Origin: Bacteroidales bacterium UBA5382
GTDB taxonomy: Bacteria; Bacteroidota; Bacteroidia; Bacteroidales; Dysgonomonadaceae
DNA length: 64,000 nt
Direction of reading: 5' to 3'
Assembly: GCA_002409745.1 (NCBI GenBank)
Contig: DHOU01000009.1
Location: forward strand, 10,752 to 74,751
The first letter of the stretch is position 1. Each line of letters begins with the position of its first letter. Both the position numbers and the translations under genes were made by a program. Below, piece after piece: positions 15,003 to 24,021 of the stretch. Below the pieces are notes generated by a model that did no database searches, had not been told where the DNA came from, and saw only the letters and a list, made by a program, of their open reading frames with translations.

Positions 15003-17357
15003 ATGAAAAAATGGAACAAACCGGCTTTACGGATGACAATATTTCTAATTGTAACCAGCAGCTTGACTTTATCTGCACAATCTATTTCGATTAAAGGACG
15101 GGTTGTAGAAGTTGAGAACGAAAAGATTCTCCCTCTTCCTTTTTCTTCTGTTTCGATAGCAAACACAGACTCTGTAAATGTAAATCACGCCACTTCCGAC
15201 GGAGAGGGAAGGTTTAGCATAAACGTCTATAAAAAAGGTGATTACATACTGATGATTAGCTACATGGGCTTCGAAAAAACGGCTATCAATTTAAAAAACT
15301 TAATGGCTTCAACAGAAATCGGAGATATCGAAATGCAAGAGTCTACCGAACAGTTGAATGAGTTTGTTGTTTCGGCCAGTAATATTATTCAAAAAGTCGA
15401 TCGACAGATAATATTGCCGACAGATAACCAAATTAAGAAATCCAACGACGCTTATGATCTATTGAATAATATGATGATCGATCGACTACGGGTAAATCCT
15501 ATTTATAAAACATTGGAAGTGAGTGGAGGGAATGTCCAAACCCGGGTAAATGGAATAGAAGTACAGGGTAATGAAATAGCTTCGATTTTAGCTAAAGATA
15601 TACAGCGAATTGAATTTATAGAGAATCCCGGAAGTAGATATAATGGCACGGAACTCGGGGCCGTAATAAATATCATAACCAAAAAACGCGAAGACGGAGG
15701 ACAAGTCTCTTTACAAACATCGAACTCTCCACATGTTTTGTGGGGCGAGAACTTTGCTACAGCAAGATATAACAGAAAGAATTCTGAATGGAGTGTGAGT
15801 TACCACAATCGGAATAGAGGGTATAAAGAAAGAAGGAGGGATGTGATTGAAAAATTTACTATGCCAAATGTACCGATTGAACGTATCCAGGAAGGCATCA
15901 ACGATAAAAGTAAATCTTTTTATCATAACATAAATCTTTCTTATAACCTGTCGGAACCGGAAAAATATACTTTTAATGCCACCTTCAGGAATGAAATCAA
16001 AAATACTCCTTACGACAATAGAACAGCGAAAGTATTTCCGGGAGGGGAGAATGACTATATATTTTCCAAGGTTCAACTGCATGAGAAGGCGTACTCTCCG
16101 TCGTTAGACCTCTACTATCAGCAAAATTTATCCGGAGGGCAAAGCATTCAGTTTAACATTGTAGGAACAATGATCAACACCAATAATCAGCGACAATATA
16201 GAGAGTACTCCGAAATTAATCCGGATATTAGTAATATTTTGTCAGATATTGAAGGGGAGAAGCGCTCGATAATCGGGGAAGGGATTTATGATAAAGAAAT
16301 GGGAAATGTGAAGTTCAGTACAGGATTAAGGTATTTCCAAATGAGAACGAATAATAGATATAAGGGTTCTATAGGCATGAACTCTGCTATGAACCAGTCC
16401 GAAACTTATGCTTTTGCGGAGATTAAGGGGAGAATAAAATCATTTAGTTATGCCACGGGAATGGGGGTAGCCCGTTCCTTCTTTAAAGAAAGTGATGAGA
16501 AAAACGAAGTATTTACATTCAGCCCCTCCGTTCAATTAAGTTACCGCCCGCATAGCAATTCGTTCATTCGGTATACGTTTAATGTGAAACCTTCGATTCC
16601 GTCATTAGGGTCTCTGACAAATGTGGAACAAGCCATCGACACGCTTCAAATTAGTAGAGGGAATCCACGGTTAAAAACGTTCAGTATTTACACAAATAAC
16701 CTGACATACAGTTTATCGCTCAAAAAGTTTCAAGCAAGTTTAAACGCAAGATATCTCTACTATGAGAAACCGATAATGGAACGTATTTTCATTGAAAACA
16801 ACAAGGTTATTTATATGGATGAAAACCAGAAACATTATAAACTTTTTAATCCGGAACTTAATGTGGGGATTAATGAGTTAGATTTGTTTGGCCTTCCCGG
16901 ATTTTTTTCTGCGAACTCAAGTGTTGGATATTCCTATTTTAAATCCAAGGGGAATACGTATGAACATGAATATAATAATTTTTACGTAAGCATTATCGGA
17001 ACAATCACCTATAAAAACTTCTCATTTGCCGGACAATACCGAAAATTCCAAAACAGTTTATTTGGAGAAACAATTCAAAAGGGAACGGATGCGACTATGT
17101 TCATGCTGGCTTATCATAAGGATAATTTTCAAGCTGGAGTCTTGCTGATGTACCCTTTTACAAACAACTACAGGACCGGATATGAACGAGTAAGTTCTGT
17201 TGCTCAAGTCTCGTCATACGACTATGTGAATGAAGCGAGCCGCATGTTTGTTGTTCGCTTATCATACAATTTCGAATTCGGCAAAAAGTATAAAACGAAT
17301 GAGAAAAAATTAAACAACAAGGATACGGATTCCGGAATAATCAAACTCGAGAGGTAA
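15003..17357 (+). CDS. TonB-dependent-receptor-like outer membrane beta-barrel protein
   Basis: A 784-residue outer-membrane protein. A signal peptide (ends LSAQ, about 26) precedes a carboxypeptidase-regulatory-like domain (about 28-110). Next come a plug-like region (about 120-230, with GSRYNGTELGAVINIITKK) and a C-terminal barrel of the OMP_b-brl_3 type. There is no SusC-type TonB-linked signature and no SusD partner follows, so it is a stand-alone receptor or barrel. Its substrate is unknown. It is preceded by a well-matched promoter and the palindrome at 14840 and is divergent from a TetR gene. Confidence 0.8.
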   Translation: MKKWNKPALRMTIFLIVTSSLTLSAQSISIKGRVVEVENEKILPLPFSSVSIANTDSVNVNHATSDGEGRFSINVYKKGDYILMISYMGFEKTAINLKNLMASTEIGDIEMQESTEQLNEFVVSASNIIQKVDRQIILPTDNQIKKSNDAYDLLNNMMIDRLRVNPIYKTLEVSGGNVQTRVNGIEVQGNEIASILAKDIQRIEFIENPGSRYNGTELGAVINIITKKREDGGQVSLQTSNSPHVLWGENFATARYNRKNSEWSVSYHNRNRGYKERRRDVIEKFTMPNVPIERIQEGINDKSKSFYHNINLSYNLSEPEKYTFNATFRNEIKNTPYDNRTAKVFPGGENDYIFSKVQLHEKAYSPSLDLYYQQNLSGGQSIQFNIVGTMINTNNQRQYREYSEINPDISNILSDIEGEKRSIIGEGIYDKEMGNVKFSTGLRYFQMRTNNRYKGSIGMNSAMNQSETYAFAEIKGRIKSFSYATGMGVARSFFKESDEKNEVFTFSPSVQLSYRPHSNSFIRYTFNVKPSIPSLGSLTNVEQAIDTLQISRGNPRLKTFSIYTNNLTYSLSLKKFQASLNARYLYYEKPIMERIFIENNKVIYMDENQKHYKLFNPELNVGINELDLFGLPGFFSANSSVGYSYFKSKGNTYEHEYNNFYVSIIGTITYKNFSFAGQYRKFQNSLFGETIQKGTDATMFMLAYHKDNFQAGVLLMYPFTNNYRTGYERVSSVAQVSSYDYVNEASRMFVVRLSYNFEFGKKYKTNEKKLNNKDTDSGIIKLER

Positions 17358-18045
17358 TGCCAAAGATTATACAGGTATTTTCACTAACTAGGTAAAAAGT
17401 AGAATCAGAGAATGGATAAAGTAAGACTTCTTCCCCTTTTTGCGGCCATTCTTCATATTTCTCTGCCACTAAAGTGCAAAACAAGAGATTATTTTGTTTT
17501 GCAGGATATGGAAAGTCGAGATAAGGAAGAACAGAGAACAGATACACTTCTTTTTTACCGATAAATTTTTAAGCTACTTTCTTTTGTTATTCCTGCAGTC
17601 TTTGTGACAGTCTTACGGCATTGGCCATGTGAATGTCACAAAGAATCCGGAGTATCTCAGTTTGTTCAGTTCGGGCTTTTACCTTGCGTAGGTGTTATAC
17701 TATCTATGGCACTAACAAGACACGCAAATACTGTTCTTCATCCCTTTCGACCATTTATACCGGTTTTGTGCGCAAGGGGGAAACAAGTTCGTAATGAGCC
17801 GGAAAAAAAAGCAAACTGCGCTCCTTGTTGTCCAAAGAGTGGTTAACCCACCGTAGCTTAGGTACGAAGAAAGAATAGCATCGGCAAAATGAGTGATTTC
17901 CTTATGGAAAAGCAGCCGGACATACTGGATGGAGGAATATCCCCCATGTTCTCTCATTGAAAGGGTTGAACAAAATATGTTCAATAGGCACTCTTTTACT
18001 CTTTTTAAGACAGCCTCTTCTTTAAAGAGACACTTAACTTTTTAA
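17358..18045. other. Gene-poor 688-bp region with hairpins
   Basis: No recognisable gene. It holds a 9-bp hairpin (GCAAAACAA, 17476-17484 with 17494-17502) and a 10-bp inverted repeat (CTTTGTGACA, 17600-17609 with 17634-17643). Short open frames on both strands (17341-17547, 17604-17846, 17712-17984) have cysteine-rich, low-information sequences and overlap each other. It may be a decayed gene or a non-coding RNA locus. Confidence 0.5.
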
Positions 18046-18498
18046 TTATTCAGACAATAACTTCTTTACCGTTTCCGAAATCGCTCTTCCCTCTGCTTTG
18101 CCGGCAAGACGTTTGGAGGCAAGCCCCATAACCTTTCCCATATCTTTGGGAGAAGAAGCCCCGGTTTCGGAGATAATTTCCTTTAGCGCCGTTTCCAGTT
18201 CCTCGCCGGAAAGTTGCTTCGGAAGGAACTCCTGTATGACTTTCATTTGCGCTATTTCGGGTTCCGCCAAATCATTGCGATTCTGTGAAGCATAAATCTC
18301 CGCACTATCCTTGCGTTGTTTCACCATTTTCTGTAAGATGGCCGCAGCCGTTTCGGGCGAAAGTTCATCATGCGCACCTTTTGCCGTTTTGGCTTCCAAA
18401 AACTCTTTTTTTATACCCCGCAATGCCTCCAGCCGGACTTTATCCCGAGCCAGCATCGCTTTTTTAATTTCATCATTTACCGTTTCAAACAATCCCAT
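18046..18498 (-). CDS. GatB/YqeY-domain protein
   Basis: A 150-residue YqeY-family protein, the free form of the tRNA-binding domain at the C-terminus of GatB. The start MGLFETVNDEIKKAMLARDK and the stretch DMGKVMGLASKRLAGKAEGR are typical, and the length is normal. It follows ftsZ after 257 bases, as in other Bacteroidales. A function in amidotransferase-related tRNA binding is suspected but unproven. A -7-like TATCTTTG at 18713-18720 (minus strand) may drive it. Confidence 0.88.
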   Translation of the reverse strand: MGLFETVNDEIKKAMLARDKVRLEALRGIKKEFLEAKTAKGAHDELSPETAAAILQKMVKQRKDSAEIYASQNRNDLAEPEIAQMKVIQEFLPKQLSGEELETALKEIISETGASSPKDMGKVMGLASKRLAGKAEGRAISETVKKLLSE

Positions 18499-18712
18499 TG
18501 TTCTAAAAATTTATTTTCTATTCACAATCAATCTAATCATTTATCCAAATAATGCCCTCGCATAGAAATAATGGATGTGCTTTTTTTATATTCTACTTCC
18601 ATAGGTCGGAAGTGTCAATAACGACACCCTTATACTGTTAGCCAACTCGTTTCGCGGGTCATATTGTAAAATAATTGTTTTCATTATTGTTTTCTCCAAC
18701 ATTCATTCTTTG

Positions 18713-18720
18713 CAAAGATA
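18713..18720 (-). promoter_or_regulatory. Candidate -7 element upstream of yqeY-like gene
   Basis: TATCTTTG on the minus strand fits TAnnTTTG and lies 36 bases beyond the ftsZ stop. No good -33 TTTG is visible at the expected spacing. Confidence 0.4.
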
Positions 18721-18755
18721 CGATTTTTGTCAAAGCCACTGTCGCGAAGCACTCC

Positions 18756-20048
18756 TCAATCGAACAAAGAAGACGATGCGGATGAAGCATCGGCCTGATA
18801 CGTACGAGGATTAAAATCACGATCGCGTTTAAAGACCGGCGTTTTCTCCAAGGCCTCCAACACTTTATCATCGTCGAGCTCCTCCATTGTCAAGATGAAA
18901 GGCTCGAGTCGATAATTCGTTGTCAACAAGGTCTTCACCCCTTCTTTACCATAATATTTCTCTATCAGCTCCTGATTTTGCTGTTGACGTTTCCGGTCTT
19001 CGTCTTCACGGATTTTACGCTCCAACTCTTCGGCTTTAGATTCCGCCATTCGTTGTTCTTGAATACCCGGAACACTCTTAATGGAGAATCCGGTAGCCAA
19101 TAAAGTGACCTTCACGTCTTCTTCCAGAGCTTCTTCGACTGCAGCTCCCCAAATAACTTCGATCTCACTGCTAAACTTCGCCATAAAGTCGTGCAAGGCA
19201 TTCATCTCCTCCATCATCAACGGATTTTGTTCTCCAAACGACAGATTAATCAGAATTTTCTTCGCACTAAAGACATCGTTGTTATTCAGCAACGGCGAAT
19301 GCAAGGCATCCTTGATGGCTTCATTCACCCGGTCTTTGCCTTTTCCGACACCACGGCTCATGATGGCTACACCGCCGTTTTTCAATGTCGTATTCACATC
19401 GGCGAAGTCAAGATTGACATGACCGTGCACCGTAATAATTTCAGCAATGCTTTTGGCAGCGGTGGCCAACGTGTCGTCGGCTTTAGCAAAAGCATTCAGC
19501 ATGGTAAGGTCGTGATAAATATCGCGTAAGCGCTCGTTATTAATGACCAAAAGCGCATCGACATTCTGGGCAATGGCCTCGACACCTTTCAACGCCTGCA
19601 CGATTTTACGCTGTCCTTCGAAAACAAAAGGAATCGTGACAATTCCCACCGTCAGAATACCCATCTCTTTCGCTACACGCGCAACCACCGGCGCCGCACC
19701 GGTACCGGTACCACCGCCCATCCCGGCGGTTATAAACACCATCCGCGTACCGTCGTTAAGCAAATTCTGAATTAAGTCTATACTTTCTTCGGCAGCCTGA
19801 CTGGCCACTTCGGGTTTATTACCGGCGCCCAACCCTCCGGTCGTATGCTCGCCCAGTTGCACCTTCACCGGCACAGGCGACTTCATCAGCGCCTGATTAT
19901 CGGTATTACACAAAGCGAAGGACACATCGTGTATGCCTTCCTGAAACATGTGGTTTACAGCATTTCCCCCGCCACCGCCTACACCAATCACTTTAATAAT
20001 GGCTTCGGTGCGACTTTTCAACTGAAAATCTAATATTTCATCATCCAT
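18756..20048 (-). CDS. ftsZ: Cell division GTPase FtsZ
   Basis: Tubulin-like GTPase that polymerises into the division ring, 430 residues. The GTP-binding tubulin signature GGGTGTG is at 111-117 and the T7 loop NLDFADV at about 215. After the core (about residue 325) comes a charged linker rich in Glu/Arg/Gln and a C-terminal segment TPVFKRDRDF that likely binds FtsA. It is the last division gene of the dcw cluster, 20 bases after ftsA. Confidence 0.97.
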   Translation of the reverse strand: MDDEILDFQLKSRTEAIIKVIGVGGGGGNAVNHMFQEGIHDVSFALCNTDNQALMKSPVPVKVQLGEHTTGGLGAGNKPEVASQAAEESIDLIQNLLNDGTRMVFITAGMGGGTGTGAAPVVARVAKEMGILTVGIVTIPFVFEGQRKIVQALKGVEAIAQNVDALLVINNERLRDIYHDLTMLNAFAKADDTLATAAKSIAEIITVHGHVNLDFADVNTTLKNGGVAIMSRGVGKGKDRVNEAIKDALHSPLLNNNDVFSAKKILINLSFGEQNPLMMEEMNALHDFMAKFSSEIEVIWGAAVEEALEEDVKVTLLATGFSIKSVPGIQEQRMAESKAEELERKIREDEDRKRQQQNQELIEKYYGKEGVKTLLTTNYRLEPFILTMEELDDDKVLEALEKTPVFKRDRDFNPRTYQADASSASSSLFD

Positions 20049-20068
20049 ATTATTACGGAATTTTTCGT

Positions 20069-21385
20069 TTATTCATCATCTTCATCCGAAAACATACTGC
20101 TGAATACATCCCCCATTTTGGTAATGAATCCCTTAGACGGTTTCGGTTTCTTTTTCGTTTCTTTTTTGCCATTATGATGGCTTTTCCCCTGATTTTGAAA
20201 ATGATCCCCATCGGCATCATCGTCATTAGATTGTTCCACGACGATTTCTTCACAATTTTCTTTTGCGAAGAGCAACATGCCTAATGGCTGCGTCAACGCC
20301 GGATCGTTGGTAAGTTCAGGAAAATTATTGATAAAGGTCTTTTTAGCGGATGCCTTACGCACGGGCATCTTTAATTTCTCGGAAAGATACTGGTCGAGGT
20401 TTTTCAATTGGGAAGCCCCTCCGGAAATGATTACCCCCGCCCCTAATTGTTCTTGAAAACCCGAAAGCCGGATTTGCTCCTTGATATTGGCCGTGATTTC
20501 ATCCAATCGCATTCGGATGACCTTGTTCAATTCGGTCAGATCGACATCGGATTTATTGGAAGAAAAAGGAGAAGAAAACAACGAACTCTCCTTTTGTTCA
20601 AAGGCTTTTCCGAACTTAATCTTCAATTGCTCGGCTTCACTCTCGATAAAATTCAGATCACAAATATCTTTTGTAATGCTTCTTCCACCAAAAGGAATGA
20701 CTGCCATCCATCGCAAAATGCTTCCTTTATACACCGACAAGGTGGTTGTTCCTCCACCAAAATCGATAAACGCACATCCCAACTCTTTTTCTTCATCGCT
20801 GAGAACAATGGCAGCCGACGCCATCGGCCCGACGATATAATCCACAATCTTCACCTGAGCTTTGTTCGACACGCTCTTTTCGATATTCGACAACAGATTC
20901 GGACGGCCGACGACCATCTGAAAATGCGCTTCTATTTGCGAACAAGTAACGCCGACCGGATTTTGTTCCGGTTTATCATCGATAAAATATTCAACGTCCG
21001 CAATAGCATATTTTTTTTTCATTTCAGGAGTATATTTTTCAGCAGCCTGACGGAGTTGATCGATCACTTGCTCCGTGACGATACCCGATGAAGAAAGTTG
21101 CTTTATTTCTCTGAAAGCGACCGTATGCAGCGATTGTCCGGCGAGAGACACATATACCTTCCCTATTTTACGATTGAGTTTATTCTCCAGCATATTTACC
21201 AGTTTGCGCACGCGCGCGCCGGTTTCTTCTATATTATAAACCAATCCTCGCCGGATACAATTATTAGAAGGAATCGTTTCACAAGCTAATATGGAAATGA
21301 CTCCACTGTCATTCTTTCGTCCGACGACTCCCGTAATCTTGGAAGTCCCCAAATCAATAGCTGCTATAAATCCTGATTGTATCAT
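20069..21385 (-). CDS. ftsA: Cell division protein FtsA
   Basis: Actin-like membrane tether of the Z ring. The ATG at 21385 gives 438 residues and the expected N-terminus (MIQSGFIAAIDLGTSKITG). The longer frame from 21460 would add 25 non-family residues. Visible motifs are the phosphate 1 loop AIDLGTSK, phosphate 2 FIDFGGGTTTLSVY and adenosine-site VIISGGAS. The C-terminal GFITKMGDVFSSMF is the amphipathic membrane-targeting helix, followed by an acidic end (SDEDDE). A His/Lys-rich linker precedes it. Confidence 0.95.
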   Translation of the reverse strand: MIQSGFIAAIDLGTSKITGVVGRKNDSGVISILACETIPSNNCIRRGLVYNIEETGARVRKLVNMLENKLNRKIGKVYVSLAGQSLHTVAFREIKQLSSSGIVTEQVIDQLRQAAEKYTPEMKKKYAIADVEYFIDDKPEQNPVGVTCSQIEAHFQMVVGRPNLLSNIEKSVSNKAQVKIVDYIVGPMASAAIVLSDEEKELGCAFIDFGGGTTTLSVYKGSILRWMAVIPFGGRSITKDICDLNFIESEAEQLKIKFGKAFEQKESSLFSSPFSSNKSDVDLTELNKVIRMRLDEITANIKEQIRLSGFQEQLGAGVIISGGASQLKNLDQYLSEKLKMPVRKASAKKTFINNFPELTNDPALTQPLGMLLFAKENCEEIVVEQSNDDDADGDHFQNQGKSHHNGKKETKKKPKPSKGFITKMGDVFSSMFSDEDDE

Positions 21386-21556
21386 ATTATCGTTATTAAT
21401 TTCAATTCCACTTGGTAGAATATAAGCATATTGAGGTATCGATTGATGACTACCTTTCAATAATTTGGTTATTTAATTGTTTATCAAACGTTCTAACAGC
21501 AGTTTTTGTTTTATTTATTAACATCATTTTTATGAAAAAATCCTCTCTTTTTGTTC

Positions 21557-22303
21557 CTAATCCCCTATTATCTGTTTTTTTGTACAAACCACTTGATTTT
21601 CATATTTCAAATTGATTTCTGAATAGCGGTTCCATCCTACGACGTTCAATCCTTTTTCCACAAAAAGGCTAAATTTAGCTAACTTGGCAGGATAATCTTT
21701 CAATTCGCCGAGTAAAATCCGAAAATCACCCACTCTCGGGATTAATTCGACCTCTTTGTTTTTATGTACGACAATTTGTTCGATCCAAGCATCCCAATCG
21801 GGGTTTTTTAAAAGAAAGGAAGCGAAATCATAAAGTTCGTTTTTTGAGAATTCTTCGTCAATAGCGCCCGTGGCAATCGGCACATAAACGGCAAAATTCG
21901 ACGAAACCGGCATTATCTCGCGATTATTGTCGATATAATAACTTCCTTTCACATTGGAAATGACACGTAGAAGAGGTTTACGCTGATAAATATTCGCAAC
22001 GATGACCCCTTTAGGGGTGGTATACACTTCAGCCGATTCAACCAACTTATTGGTTAAAATCGTGTCGCGGATGGCCAGCGTATTAATCTCTCCAAACGTT
22101 TTACCCACCGGATACAACCCGAATTTCTTCATCATTGCAACAATATCGCGGCTCTGAACAAACCGCGTATCGAGACTGTCTTTCACCACCACTTCGAAAC
22201 CTTCGCAAACAGTGTTCTTGGATGTCTTCTCGACAAACGTCAACGAAAACACCAGGTAACCGACAATCACCAACGTTACTAATATGATAAGAAATTTTTT
22301 CAT
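21557..22303 (-). CDS. ftsQ: Cell division protein FtsQ
   Basis: A 248-residue bitopic divisome protein. It has a single N-terminal membrane helix (residues about 3-24), a periplasmic POTRA-like domain (FEVVVKDSLDTRFVQSRDIV) and the FtsQ beta domain (EVYTTPKGVIVANIYQRKPLLRVI, later FRILLGELKDYPAKLAKF). It lies between murC and ftsA as expected. A 171-base gap to ftsA shows no gene. Confidence 0.9.
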   Translation of the reverse strand: MKKFLIILVTLVIVGYLVFSLTFVEKTSKNTVCEGFEVVVKDSLDTRFVQSRDIVAMMKKFGLYPVGKTFGEINTLAIRDTILTNKLVESAEVYTTPKGVIVANIYQRKPLLRVISNVKGSYYIDNNREIMPVSSNFAVYVPIATGAIDEEFSKNELYDFASFLLKNPDWDAWIEQIVVHKNKEVELIPRVGDFRILLGELKDYPAKLAKFSLFVEKGLNVVGWNRYSEINLKYENQVVCTKKQIIGD

Positions 22304-22318
22304 TCGTCTTTATCCCTG

Positions 22319-22326
22319 CAAAGATA
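22319..22326 (-). promoter_or_regulatory. Candidate internal -7 element before ftsQ
   Basis: TATCTTTG on the minus strand fits TAnnTTTG, 16 bases before the ftsQ start. No clear -33 element. It could give extra ftsQAZ transcription independent of the upstream wall genes. Confidence 0.4.
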
Positions 22327-22430
22327 CATTATGTTGCTATATGTTCGTTCTAATTTTATATTGAATTTCGTTCTGCGGTTTTACGCTCACCGGACGAAAT
22401 AGGATTATTCCGAATAAATCCGGTCTTTTT

Positions 22431-22560
22431 CACCCCCTCCGCTTCGCGGTACTCGCCTTCGCCAAAAGGGAGATTATCATTCTTTGCCTGATGATAAGTT
22501 GCGGCCCTTACGATCTCCTCTGCTTAAAGGAGATGGGGAAGAAACGACCGGAGGGGTTGA
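22431..22560. repeat. Palindromic G/C-rich repeat overlapping the murC 3' end
   Basis: Two back-to-back modules: 22431-22473 (CACCCCCTCC ... AAAAGGGAGA) and 22501-22560 (ATCTCCTCTGCTTAAAGGAGAT ... ACCGGAGGGG, stems of about 8 bp). The same style recurs at 50391-50488 and, as a shorter form, at 26421-26455. It encodes the last 30 or so residues and the stop of murC. Confidence 0.65.
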
Positions 22561-23973
22561 GTTTATCGCGAAACGGGTTTGCAAGAGTTCTTCGATCCCG
22601 GGCAAAAGCCGGTCGATATCGCCCGCACCCAATGTCACCAACACCTGCAACGGTTTCTCTTTAAGCAAGCCGAGCAACTCTTCTTTCTTACAGAGTATCT
22701 TTTGCGGAGAAGTGATGCGATCGAAAATCAATTGGGAAGTCACTCCTTCTATCGGCTCTTCACGTGCCGGATAAATATCGAGCAAAACGACATCATCCAA
22801 CAACGATAAGCTTTTGGCAAACGCATCGGCAAAATCGCGCGTACGCGAGTAAAGATGCGGCTGAAAAACACCGGTAATCCGCTTGTCGGGATACAACGCC
22901 TTGATAGATTGAATGGAGGCTGCCAGTTCTCCCGGATGATGCGCATAATCGTCGATAAAAACGATATCCTTCGTTTTGAGATGAAAATCAAAACGCCGTT
23001 TGGCTCCCCTAAACGTTTCAATAGCGGGACGTATTTCTTCGGGACGAACTCCGCAAAGCAAGGCCGCGGCTATGGCCGCCACCGCGTTTTCGATATTGAT
23101 CTTGACGGGAACTCCCAATGACAGATCGTTGATTTGCCGGTCGGCCGCGATAAAATCGAATAGAATTGCACCTTCGCCTATACGGATATTATCAGCATGA
23201 AAGTCCCCTTCGCGTTCCGAATAAGAAAACAGTTTGACGGACGGATCGGCATGGGAAGAAACAGCGATATCTTTTTTCATGATCAGATAGCCGCCGGGAC
23301 GAATGAGCGAGGTGAATTTTTCGAAACTTTCCCGATACGCTTCAGGCGTTCCGTAAATATCCAAATGATCGGGTTCCGCCGATGTAACGATAGCCACCCA
23401 CGGATGCAACCAATGAAAAGACCGGTCATATTCATCCGCCTCGACCACCGTTATGGGGCTGTCGTCGGATAACAACAGATTGTTGTCGTAATTTTTAAGG
23501 ATTCCGCCCAGAAACGCATTACAATCGACGTGCGACTGACGCAATAGATGGGCAATCATACTCGACACGGTGGTTTTGCCGTGCGTCCCGGCCACACACA
23601 CCGCATCGCTTGCACGGGTGATCTCGCCCAAGACCTGCGCCCGCTTCATCACCGTAAACCCTTTTTCACGAAAATAGCGTAACTCGCCGTGCGTATCGTG
23701 AACCGCCGGCGTATAGACAATCAACGTGTTGTCTTTATGTAAAAAAGCCTCCGGTACCGAGTGTATATTATCTTCGTAATGAATAAAGGCTCCTTCTTTT
23801 ACCAAGGCTTCCGTAAGGGGGGTCTGTGTACGATCGTAACCTCCCACCCGCTTATTTTTCGAAAGGAAATAACGGGCAAGATTACTCATGCCGATGCCTC
23901 CGATACCGATAAAATAATAATGATCATATCGATCGGAAACCGCCTCTGTTTTATTTAATCTATTGTTTTGCAT
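22477..23973 (-). CDS. murC: UDP-N-acetylmuramate--L-alanine ligase
   Basis: Mur ligase that adds L-Ala to UDP-MurNAc, ATP-dependent, cytoplasmic. It has the N-terminal Rossmann motif (YFIGIGGIGMSNLARYF), ATP loop GTHGKTT (about 121-127), central DYAHHPGE and C-terminal domain. The family sequence ends near LLQTRF. The remaining 30 or so residues (STPPVVSSPSPLSRGD and on) are Ser/Pro/Arg-rich and are encoded by an intergenic-type palindromic repeat that also provides the stop codon. The active site is unaffected. Length 498 residues. Confidence 0.95.
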   Translation of the reverse strand: MQNNRLNKTEAVSDRYDHYYFIGIGGIGMSNLARYFLSKNKRVGGYDRTQTPLTEALVKEGAFIHYEDNIHSVPEAFLHKDNTLIVYTPAVHDTHGELRYFREKGFTVMKRAQVLGEITRASDAVCVAGTHGKTTVSSMIAHLLRQSHVDCNAFLGGILKNYDNNLLLSDDSPITVVEADEYDRSFHWLHPWVAIVTSAEPDHLDIYGTPEAYRESFEKFTSLIRPGGYLIMKKDIAVSSHADPSVKLFSYSEREGDFHADNIRIGEGAILFDFIAADRQINDLSLGVPVKINIENAVAAIAAALLCGVRPEEIRPAIETFRGAKRRFDFHLKTKDIVFIDDYAHHPGELAASIQSIKALYPDKRITGVFQPHLYSRTRDFADAFAKSLSLLDDVVLLDIYPAREEPIEGVTSQLIFDRITSPQKILCKKEELLGLLKEKPLQVLVTLGAGDIDRLLPGIEELLQTRFAINSTPPVVSSPSPLSRGDRKGRNLSSGKE

Positions 23974-23984
23974 TCAAATCATCA

Positions 23985-24021
23985 TTAATTAGCTAATTAG
24001 CAAATTAGCAAATTAGCTAAT
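23985..24021. repeat. TTAGCAAA-type short tandem repeat at the murG 3' end
   Basis: Four to five copies of an 8-9 base unit (TTAGCAAA/TTAGCTAA). On the coding strand it encodes the final residues (LANLLIC) and stop of murG, then runs up to the murC start. Confidence 0.8.

Noticed and set aside
17604..17984. Overlapping 80- and 90-codon frames on opposite strands
   Set aside because: Atypical composition, mutual overlap, no recognisable motif or promoter.
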